DNA from: Stereocaulon alpinum
Lineage: Eukaryota > Ascomycota > Lecanoromycetes > Lecanorales > Stereocaulaceae
NCBI GenBank assembly: GCA_018257865.1
Contig: JAEUBA010000032.1
Span: forward strand, 124,001 to 188,000
DNA: 64,000 nucleotides
Direction of reading: 5' to 3'
The notes under the pieces were generated by a model. The model had not been told where the DNA came from. It saw only the letters and a program-made list of their open reading frames with translations, and searched no databases. The position numbers and the translations under genes are program-made. This document shows, one piece after another, positions 54,801-64,000 of the stretch (positions are counted from its first letter, which is position 1; each line of letters starts with the position of its first letter).

Positions 54801-54899
54801 CTTCCGTGGTACTTCTAGTGTGATGGGGTAGCTTCTAGCGCTCTTCTAAAGGCGGTTCTAGCGCAGCCACACCAGCCTATTGCGGCCCTAACCCAAGTC
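51843..54899. other. Start of the gene-poor island
   Basis: About 3 kb without an intact gene. Protein-like minus-strand runs occur near 52310-52420 (PLLEREMRATSGMTPEMYNG) and 53400-53510 (TYVGNYFYAVLKARDASSCF), each ending or shifting frame after 40-80 codons, so old gene relics are likely. No repeat family was recognised. Confidence 0.4.
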
Positions 54900-55640
54900 T
54901 TGAGACCGCCCTTTGGGGCCAAAATGCCAGCTGTCGCCCGACCTAAAGTGGGCTGTGCGATGTCGCTTGCAAATGATCACATTTCCTCCAAACTTTTCCA
55001 TAGTGCCAAGCGGAAAGGGTTTGTTTATCCCTACTTGCGTTTGCAGTGGCGCGATGCTATTAGCTTTCCACCCCAGCATAATGCGACGGCAGATTGTTTT
55101 GGCTGAGGCGGGAACACCGAAACACATGATTATCAAAGACGGTGATCGTCTAGGCTCCTTGCCGTAACCCGGTTGAGTGGTTCACCCTTGCTAACATGCA
55201 GAATTTGGCGGTAAAGATATTTAAGGCTTGCCGATCGGTGCTTTTGGGGGTTTGGAACGTGGTTGGTGGGGGTAATACGTGCATATGCGCCCTCTGCTTT
55301 TGGCCCTATTTGTTGTGGGATTGGCGTGCTATTAGTATCGTACCTGTATGTATGCAACGAACGCCGACTCTTGGTCCCAGATCGATTTTGCTTTCCCCTG
55401 CGTTGGTATTCATTGGAGTAGGAAATTTCCTATCTATGTGACAGATCTCGATTGCATTGGCGCTCGGGTACACCGAAAGTTCTTTTCTCATGAACGTCAT
55501 GTCCGAGCGAGCTCTCATGGTCTTCGGTGACTTTGCTATTGTTTCCTGGCCCTGGCCGGTTTCGCAGGGTCATCGCCGATGGCATGGGAGGGATGTGGAG
55601 CTTTGTCGAACTTTCAAAATGTTCTCAATCTTTACTCTTC
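54900..55640 (+). pseudogene. Decayed gene for a membrane protein, family unknown
   Basis: Hydrophobic protein-like runs continue across frames: VLLGVWNVVGGGNTCICALC, PTLGPRSILLSPALVFIGVG, then after a TGA ISIALALGYTESSFLMNV and MSERALMVFGDFAIVSWPWP. These look like several membrane helices with short loops. Stops and frame changes break it; unrecognised introns could explain some. Confidence 0.35.
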
Positions 55641-55916
55641 AGCATTGCTGAGCGTCGGGACTCCTCCACTATATCTTGCCCTGCAAAAAATCGAGAGAAA
55701 GCCTCCTTAGATTCAAAGTGGACTGTAGAAGGAACGCTGCCTTCTATCAAGCATCCAACATGAAGTTCGTATATACCCTTCCATTTCGGTGGACTCTTCG
55801 CAATCTTGATTCTTTTCTTATCCCCGCTCCTGCGTCTTGTATCGTGCCACAGCTCGTCTTCTTCTATAGTCCTTGTTTTAATTCTCACATAGATATTTGC
55901 CTAACTATCTTATCAG

Positions 55917-56365
55917 TCATCCAATAAGAAAGTGTGACGAGAAGCCTCTTCTTGTCGACTACCCCCAAGGACCCCCGCCAAAGCCTTCTTCAGATGCTGA
56001 ACCAAATGCTTCCCCAAGCGAAGCGCAGAACAATCCTACACTGTCAACGCCAATAAAAGTCATGGCTCACCATTGTGCTTGGAAGTCGTCCCCAAAAGAT
56101 TTGGAAGAGCATAGCGAGGGAGGCCATTATCATAGATCTTCGCATTCAGATATGTGCCAGTATCTTCCTGGAGGTGAATGGTATCGAGACGTCATCACTC
56201 AAAGCTGTCACAATCCTCGGAAGGACAAACCAATAACGCAGTGGCTTTCTGAATGGGATCAAGAATTCGATGACGCTGGTCAGCATTATCCAGAGCGAAG
56301 TCTGTCGCATTGATTGACGTGTTACAGCTAAGTCTGGCCGGGTTCGCAAGAAGTGTCGTGGATGA
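55917..56365 (+). pseudogene. Exons of a small unknown gene (copy 1), 5' end unclear
   Basis: An exon starts after CTAAC...TATCAG (acceptor at 55916), reads CDEKPLLVDYPQGPPP and KPITQWLSEWDQEFDDA, then a 49-base intron (56279-56327, GTCAGC...TTACAG) leads to AKSGRVRKKCRG and TGA. The upstream exon cannot be fixed (an ATG at 55758 is possible). The family is unknown, but copy 2 at 59.2 kb has the same layout. It may be a working gene whose 5' exons I could not resolve. Confidence 0.35.
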
Positions 56366-59179
56366 GTGCAGATGAGTGGAGTTTGTCGACGGTGGAGAAG
56401 ATATCGGTACAGCCTCTCTCTCCGTGACAGGTGGTAGTGAAACTGTGCTGACTCCCTGTGCGATCATAGAAAATTGGGAGGCGTTTCGACTATGGCTCGA
56501 ATTCGAGCAATGACGGTGATGGAGGTCCCAATGATGTTTCCCCTAGGTATCGGGATGCGATTGGTTCCCTTGCGGCGAAGGCGCGCTCTGGAGTCACAAT
56601 GACCTGACAATCAAGGAGAACAGTGATTTGGTGAGGCACTACAGCTGGCGTTACCGGAGTGTCACACACGGCGATAGACGGTGTGTCTGCTACCGTCTTG
56701 ATGCCTTATGCCCTTCCTATCGCATTTGTACAACACAGTCCATCAAGTCGTGCTGGCCACCCTATTTCAATGCCTTTATGTCCTTCAATGGAATAATCTC
56801 GCAGTCCTCAGCAAAGCCCGTGTGAACCGACCTGAAAGTCTGGAGCTATTACCAGGCCGTGTTCTTTGCTCCAGTCGCCCTTACTCGTTGCCCACTGGCA
56901 CAAATTGTCCTTAGTTGGGAGCTGGTTATAGATATCTGGGGTAAGCGTACACTTCCCTGGGCTCTCTAACCTTTAATCCCAATGCGCAACCTTGTGCAAG
57001 TATCGCTCTCACACGTGATTCACTTCTGTAGACTTGCTCTCAGTATCGTCTTACACATCGATGGATCCTGACAACTTCAGACTAACTCCAGGCGTATTTC
57101 CGCTGTCGCTGCTCGTAGCCAAGCAAGGTTCCGGCCATTGTCCGATTTATCTCTTCTCAGGAGGCAATATGCAGAAGAGAACATTCGCTGCTGCTTTACG
57201 TTCCGTACATCATCGACATAGTCGCGACGTCACAGCTTCACTCTCTTGCAGCGATCTTTGTCATTCTCCGTACCATGCAAGAAGTGAAAGCGGCATAAAA
57301 CTGCGTTTGTGTCTGTGGGGCCGGCTGGCTACTAAGATGACTGATTGTCCAATTCCCGGCACCGTAGCCCCTTGCTGGCGGGATCACTCTTACATTGCTT
57401 TTCCCAGAATCTGCAGTGCTCCTTGAGCAGTTTGACGTAAGTCTGGTGGCGTAGGGGATTCGTTTGTCACCTTACGCCAGCTAGCCCTCCAGACGGCTCT
57501 ACTGATGAACGATGTCGACAAGTTCAGAAAATGCAGCACTAGTGGTTATTAGTCTGAGTGGCGCAGTAGCCATACCAGTTGAAGGCGGTGCTAAAGAGAG
57601 TGATCACTGCTCCTCAAGCGCAGCTAAGCTAATGCATGGTACTTTAGACTTAGGCGACTTAGCGAAGCCGCATACGTACTTGAATGGTAACGGGAGGTTC
57701 GCGACAACCCTGTTAGACACGTACCTCGATGACCTTAAGGTAGGATTTCGTAGTGGTTGCGGAAGAAAGCTTGGCTCATTCCTGACAAGCCATGACTTGT
57801 ATCTAAGCGGACACGTCAAGTGCATGCGATGTTGACAGGAAGTGATCACTTTATGATCTACATTTTGAACTTCAGTGGACGAAGACTTCTCGAGCCTAAC
57901 CAGACAATGGCCAGTAAATACGAGATGGATGTTTCATAGGTCATGAGGTGCATTGCACCGCAGTATGGTTATAACTACGATGTTGATGTTGATCTAGTGT
58001 TGGAGATGAGGGGCTGGCCAGTCGTGTTGTCATTGTTCATTGCTTACGGGTAGTATGCATAACGGTCTTATATTCCCGGTACTATGATACCACTACTATC
58101 GGAAATTTCTTGCACGCTACCGTAAGTGCCACGCTAAGTGAAGAAGCAACTACGGTAAGATCTATGCGCTTGTGTTCCATTCGCGATGTTTGGCCCGCGG
58201 CAAGGCATTCCATCTTGGCTCGTGCCCTCCTCGACTTCAGATACTGATAAGATGAGCCAGCCTTGAAACCATGTATTGAAGTCATTATGGGGGAATGCTG
58301 AGCTTTGGGGCTGGTGATCATTGTAGACGTGGGTTGAAGACATGTCTTGGGAGGACGTCTAGGGCGAAAGGTTAGATGATTGGACCGCGTTGCGGAAAAG
58401 ATCCGACGTTTCGTAGATTTTTCTGACGGTCTTGATGGTCAGAACCCCGAACTCATGCAGTGGTATCTTGTATCCCCATCGATCACACATGATTGGATCG
58501 GTAGTGTAACAAGACAAATTCAAATGTTGGCAGAGCATTCATAGGAGCGAGAATAGTGAGATCTTGCAGCACCTCTAGCGAGGGATCTACCCGCATGCTC
58601 GAATGACACAGGAATCCATCGTTCGAGTACTATCAGAACAGAATCGCCTATCCAGCCAGGTACTTGATATCCTTTACCGTTTTGCATACCCGTAGTACGG
58701 GGGTCTTAGCTTCTGGTGGCTTTTTTCAACACACCCTCCTGCTTATCGAAGACGTTACCACATAGCTCCTCCAATTGAGGAGCCTCTTAAGACCACTGTC
58801 CGTGCTTTGTTCTTCGGTAGTTGAAACATGCGGTTCTCTCAACGTAGAGGACGCCTCACTATTCCTCAATTTTCCCCATATGTCCTTGAAGTCAAAACTT
58901 GGCTTCCTCAGTCTTCGCAGCCTATCTTACCTTCGATACCTTTCTCATCCACAAGCTTCACTGACATCCTGTTCGGGAACCTCGGGCAATCTGCCTTCGT
59001 GACATGCCATACATCGGTCTCAAAGCGCAATCGGTGTCCCAGATCTTCCCCACCTCACACTATTTGCGGTTCGGTAGAGCTGTATCGCTGCTGCTACCTT
59101 CCCTCGCTGATTTCCTATGGCTTTACCTCGGACACCGTACCTTAGGCCGTGATGAGCCTCAAGACTTCCGCGTCCTGAG
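56366..59179. other. Gene-poor island, middle part
   Basis: About 2.8 kb. Frames of 100-130 codons at 57034-57426 and 57512-57835 have no family resemblance and ordinary chance-like composition. No repeats were recognised. Confidence 0.4.
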
Positions 59180-59558
59180 ATGTTGCTAACCTCCAATAGC
59201 AACTCCATCAACGATGAAGACGTCGATGCAGAGCCCTTTCTACTCGACAAGCCCCCGAGAGCCCATGCACCAACCTCACAACTCGGCAAACAGCCTCTCA
59301 GGGGCCAGAATCCTCTGAGAACCTTGATCAAGCTGTGTTATAGTGACTCACCCCGCAACATGGCCTCCGTGCCACAGTGGCTTCGCGAGTGGGAGCTGAA
59401 GTGGACAAACATCTGTAATAACAAAATGACAACAGGTAAGCAATACTGCGCTACCATCTTCCTTAGCATAGCTAACACATGAAGGCGACACCCAAGCTCT
59501 GATCATTGTCTCGGAAGACTCGTACTTGGTTGAGCACAAACCCATCCAATGCCGCTGA
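59180..59558 (+). CDS. Small unknown protein gene (copy 2)
   Basis: From the ATG at 59180 two exons (59180-59435, 59485-59558) encode 109 residues. The 49-base intron has GTAAGC, GCTAACAC and GAAG. The protein contains DAEPFLLDKPP and ASVPQWLREWELKWT and ends EDSYLVEHKPIQCR. The ATG overlaps what looks like an intron end (GTTGCTAACCTCCAATAG, acceptor at 59199), so the true gene may start with an upstream exon and this ATG may be unused. It shares motifs and intron phases with the 55.9 kb copy. Function is unknown. Confidence 0.35.
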
Positions 59559-61469
59559 GTGGGTCATCTTGCATACCTCGAATGGATACCTTGGCAGACG
59601 GCGATAGGCTGCATTGTTGCATTTAGCAAGTGCATGGTAACAGAGTGAAAGAACAAGATCAATACCAGGCTCTGTAATAAGGCGCTCATGTCATAGATTA
59701 ATACGGCCTACCATAAAAAACAATCAGGCTTCCACTGTCACACACTCGTCATTCCCTAACCCAATCCACGTCAGCATCAGACGCATCATCCTTTGCGAAG
59801 AGTATTCAACGGCAGGTTTTGCATTATCTGGCACATACCAAAACTTCAGATCAGGTCATCATATTCATAGAGAAAGTAACGAAAGACAGCACGCGACATC
59901 TCCAGCGTAGTGCGAATCCGAGATCGGTTCTTTCCTGACTCTATGCCCTTTATCGGCCGTCCAATCTGCAAAAAGAGAAAAAAAGGGATTTCGACTCTGT
60001 TCGTCATTACATCTGCAACGCTGGAATAGCATTGCTCACTGGAGATCAGTGGCTCAATCAAAGAACACCAACACCAGCACCAGCACGAACCTCTAAAGAC
60101 TCGATGACGCTGCCTACAGTACCCGTTGGAATAAGTGGTGAAAACTATGGTGGATGAGGCCTGCTTACCTCGGCTCGCTTACTAGTCTACTAGGGCTAGG
60201 GCTTGCCAAGGCCTTCGTGCAACTTGAATAAAATCTCTGCATGCAATTCTAACTAGCAACAACAACGTCGATAGCAATAGATTGTTCACCCAAATCTATG
60301 ACTAATAAGTCTCCAATCAGTTCACTGATATTCTCAAGGTACCCAACATACATACTCTGCTGACGTAGTTATCAGTCAATGGAAATTATTGCTATTCCAG
60401 TCTATTTGTGCAGTCCTGAACAGTTACTGCAACAGCGATATACGCATACTTAGCAATGTACATTACCAAGGAATCTGACTTTACCTATCCGGTCACCCCT
60501 GACTCCCCCAAACCCGACCTCACAACAGTTACCCTTAGGGCTCTCCGGGGTCCCCTTCCAGACGCTGAATCTCGCGGGGCAGTCCTAATTCTGGCAATGA
60601 TCGGGGTATTAGACTTTACCTCAGCATAATCATACCTGATCCGAGGGCGATGTAATTCCTTCAGACGGTGACTCTAAGTGGTCGCAAATGCCAAAGAAGT
60701 TGAAAGGATGTACTAGAAGCCTAAGATAGAGCCGATGGACACGTTTTCCTAGGGCTGTGGTCCCAACACGAGCGGAAAGATTAATGTTTCACTTGCTAAG
60801 CCGAGATCGATGAAATTTCATTGCCCCTTGATCGCCCCTTGATTGCCCCTTAGTTGCCACTTAACTGCACCTGAGAGTATGACACTAGAGCGTTACCCCA
60901 GAACTACGTCAGCAGCCCGCTCGAGGTAAACTTCGGGGCGCCCTGTGAGGCGGTGCTCTAGGGGCGGGCTGAGTTCTGTGGGCGACCTCGAGAACTATGA
61001 GATCCGTAAAAATTCGCCATCGATCACTTGATGATACTCTATGGCCATCTCTCAGCTTCAGTTGTGTTAGAGAGAGTGATTGTTACTAAAGTTCCAAAGT
61101 CGTTTCTGACATTTGGGGATGCGAGCTACTGAACGAAATACAATGCCATACAACAGTACCGCGCTAACAATTTCACTGCAATAAGGGTACTTGGAAAACG
61201 CAGCCTCACAGCATCCCTGTGCAAATCTTATTCGTCTTCTCTGGACTTGCCCCTCTGACACCGACACAGGGATTCACATCCTGCCTTGAAGAGTTTACCG
61301 GGCCGGACACCGCCCACCATCCCTTATAATTCCCTTTACCTTTTGTCTTATCGTGATCTGTGAGTCCCTTAGATATTGTGCAGATCAAGGATCCGTCATT
61401 TGGAAGAGTTGGTTCTTCTTTTCTGACAGCTAGGATCTATGACCGCGAGTCGGTGCCTTAGGTGCTGAG
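59559..61469. other. Gene-poor island, right end
   Basis: About 1.9 kb without coding signal. It contains a short CTCCGGGGTCC word shared with 53020, an imperfect inverted repeat at 60900-60991, and a three-fold CGCCCCTTGAT-like repeat near 60830. Confidence 0.4.
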
Positions 61470-61722
61470 TGTTGAATATTCGCTCTATGGCTTGCAGGCT
61501 TGGCGGTCTTGGCAATGATCAGCCGCTAGAGCGATCTTGGACATGATCGGCCGCTAGTGGCCCACAGGCAGAATTTTTATATGTAGCAGAAATTCTCCTT
61601 TATTTCCTCTGTATGTAATATAACACTAAGCAGTCTAATATATAGCTACTGCTGGTTAATCAAGCTGTATCGTTACCTATAAGAGGTTCCTATAATATTA
61701 TACCGAATAAGCCTATTCTAAT
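61470..61722 (+). repeat. Probable 5' LTR of the copia element
   Basis: The segment starts TGTTGAATATT and ends CTAATA, consistent with TGTTG...CAACA ends after C-to-T mutation. Immediately after it, GGTTATAAGCCTAG resembles a mutated initiator-tRNA primer-binding site (TGGTATCAGAGCC type). The boundaries are inferred because the other LTR is outside the window. Confidence 0.45.
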
Positions 61723-64000
61723 AGGTTATAAGCCTAGTCTAGTGCTTATATCCACCGCAGAAGCCGTAGGTTACTTAATACTAGAGATTTTAATATAACT
61801 CGAATCTAAAGCTATTAGCGAAGCTGCTACTATAACTAGCTATTAGAATATAGCGAAGCTTAATAGAGTAGATAACTACTTAGTATAGGAGGTAGTAGTT
61901 AGGTTAGAGTTAATCTGAGCGAATCTATTCGATATCCTTAAAGATAGCTATATTATTCCTACCTTTACTAAAGAGGTTATCAAAAATCTAGACCTAATAG
62001 TTAGTAGGCTAGATAGATATAACTACGCTAAATATATATTAGTTAATAGGAAAGCTTTAGTAACTATCTACCTAGCGATTAAAACATATATCTATATATA
62101 GATTAAGACTTTTACTGAAGGTTGATAAGCCTAGAAGAAACTAAAAGAGCTATATAGTAAGAATATAAATATAATATTTAAAGTAGCCCTCTATAAACTC
62201 TTAAGGTTAGAGCTATTAGACTATAAAGACGTCCCTGTCTACCTATCAGCTTTTAAAGAATATATAGCGAAGATAGATAAAATAGGGAGTTCTATTAACT
62301 ATAAGTAAAGGGTTACCTACTATAAAAGAGGGCTTCTATAATACCTATAATAATATATATTTACTATATCCCAGTACGACGTTTAAAATAAAAGGGAAGT
62401 TAACCTTAACTTTATTATAACTAAGCTTAAGAACCGTATATAATCCGATTAACTAAACGAGAGGACTAATAAGACTAGCGTACGACGCAGCTATAGCAGA
62501 AATAATACTAAGAAAGGTTAAGGATCGAGATAAGGGTCTATATCTAAGAGTAAGAATTAGGATAATTATAAGTATAATAGTAAGCTATATAGATATAGTA
62601 AAAATTACTATTTATAATATCCTAATAAGAAACCTTACTAAGTAAAGAAATATAAGAATAAGGATAAGAATAGTAAGAAGGATAGTAATAATAAAGTCGC
62701 CTCTACCCTATCTATACGTAATATAAAAGTCTTCTCTATTACTCTAAAACTACTAGATAATACGAGCTAATCAAATAGATCGCACGCTATTATTATTAAC
62801 AGCGGCGACGAGGAATATACCTATTAGGATCGTTCCAAATTTAAAGACTATACTACCGTTAAGAATATATACGTTAGCGGCGTTACCGACGGTATCCTAG
62901 AAGTTAAAGGTATAGGGACTATTATAATCCCTGCCGTAATTAATAGCTAAGTGCTGCTATTTAATTTACTAAATATAAGGTATATACCTAAGATAAGGTA
63001 TAACTTACTGTCGACTACTTAATTAGATATTAAGGGTTATACCTATACCGGAGGTAATAGCTATAAGGAGTTCTTAAATAAGGACGGTAATACTATCCTT
63101 TAAGAGGAACTTTATAATAGGACCTACTACCTTACTACCTTATAGGATATAAATACGTTAATAATTAACCGCCTTAAATTAAGTAAGCCAGCTAAGAATA
63201 ATATATCTTAGACTACCTAGTATTACTATTTTAGATATATTAGTATAGAAGCTACGAAGGCTATTACTAAGAATACTAGTATTAACTATAAGGCAGCTAA
63301 CCGCCTCTAGAAGGATAAACCGTAGGAACTATACAAGGCTTATATATCTAGTAAGATCTACCGTATACTATTAAGAATACCTATTATTCGATTAACTATA
63401 AAAGGGTAGACGTTATTAATAGACTTATTAATAGCCGGTAACGTCGTTATACTAGGAGGCTATAAATATATCCTAATAGTAATATATAAGGCTACCGGCT
63501 TCGTACGAATTACCTACCTACGAGACTATAGAGGTTTATACTACTACCTTAAATAGGAATTAAAATACTTAGATACTAAGGGAATAAAAGTTACTTATAT
63601 TAGGAGTAATAACGAATTCTTATACTCAGCTGCTTACAGCGAGTTATATAAGTAATAAGGTATCAAAGTAATCCCTACTATTATATATAATCCTTTATAA
63701 AACGGAATTATAGAACGTCTAAATAGAACGCTATTCTAGCGAGTTAAAGCAGTCCTCTATAATTCAGGGCTGCCGTAAGGTTTCTAGGGTAAGGCGATAT
63801 ACTATATTATATACGTCCTTAATCTAATCCCTAGTAAGAAGGATAGGAAAAGCTCGTTCGAAAAGTAGTACGGCTATAAGCCGCAGGCTACTTACCTTAA
63901 GCTATTCGGTTATATATATTACGCCTATAACGTATCGCCGTCGCTGAAAAAGCTAGATAATAAGGCTATTAAGTATCGCTTTCTAGGATACGAAGGCAAG
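61470..64000 (+). mobile_element. RIP-degenerated Ty1/copia retrotransposon, truncated by window edge
   Basis: From about 61,600 the DNA is AT-rich and nearly free of CA and TG while CG survives, the signature of RIP. Plus-strand translation with stops shows gag-like sequence with a zinc-knuckle relic (YSKNYYL near 62600), a protease/spacer region (IINSGDEE, near 62790), then the copia integrase core: TYIRSNNEF, NGIIERLNRTL, YGYKPQATYLKLFGY and FLGYEGK at the edge. The order gag-protease-integrase before reverse transcriptase defines Ty1/copia. Stops are very frequent, so the element is dead. Confidence 0.88.

Noticed and set aside
1..64000. tRNA or rRNA genes
   Set aside because: No cloverleaf consensus boxes or rRNA-like segments were found by eye; a tRNA scan would be decisive.

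Overview
The window is nuclear DNA of a filamentous ascomycete (Pezizomycotina). The evidence is short GT-AG introns of about 47-150 bp with CTAAC/CTGAC-type branch sites just before the acceptor, closely packed genes on both strands, clearly ascomycete versions of CKB1, MED19, ORC1, PRP46 and MRX11, a Zn2Cys6 transcription factor, and a Ty1/copia element stripped of CA/TG dinucleotides in the way repeat-induced point mutation (RIP) does. The class cannot be fixed from sequence alone; Leotiomycetes would fit but is a guess. No rRNA, tRNA, CRISPR or bacterial-type features were seen.

Bases 1-39,600 are mostly a conserved gene-dense block. In order: a CIA30-domain gene (partial, -), a JmjC/cupin protein (-), a Baeyer-Villiger-type monooxygenase (+) with a 54-base C run in its last intron, a zinc-knuckle plus CCCH protein (-), a bHLH factor (-), MED19 (+), CKB1 (-), a Zn2Cys6 factor (-), a 3 kb gap with a decayed gene, a charged fungal-specific protein (+), a nitrilase-family amidase (-), a TMF/Sgm1-like golgin (+), NAS6/gankyrin (-, seven exons), PRP46 (+), ORC1 (-), MRX11 (+), an unassigned 737-residue protein (+), prefoldin subunit 5 (-), and an acyl-protein-thioesterase-like hydrolase (+). 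Splice structures were rebuilt by hand from frame continuity and family motifs.

Bases 39,600-51,850 are more accessory. A full-length animal-type nitric oxide synthase (1107 residues, one exon, oxygenase plus FMN/FAD/NADPH reductase) lies between a decayed FAD monooxygenase and a decayed Cys-containing protein gene, followed by a seven-exon dicarboxylic-type amino acid permease. The NOS is the most notable intact gene.

Bases 51,850-61,470 are a gene-poor island of decayed coding fragments. It includes two related small genes (about 55.9 and 59.2 kb) that share motifs and two intron positions. From 61,470 to the right edge lies the 5' part of a heavily RIP-mutated Ty1/copia retrotransposon (probable LTR, primer-binding site, gag zinc knuckle, protease and integrase traces).

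The genes do not form one pathway. Most are housekeeping genes for transcription, splicing, replication, proteasome and chaperone assembly, Golgi and mitochondrial function. Decayed genes cluster in the gaps and on the right, as expected at a boundary between conserved and fast-evolving genome compartments.
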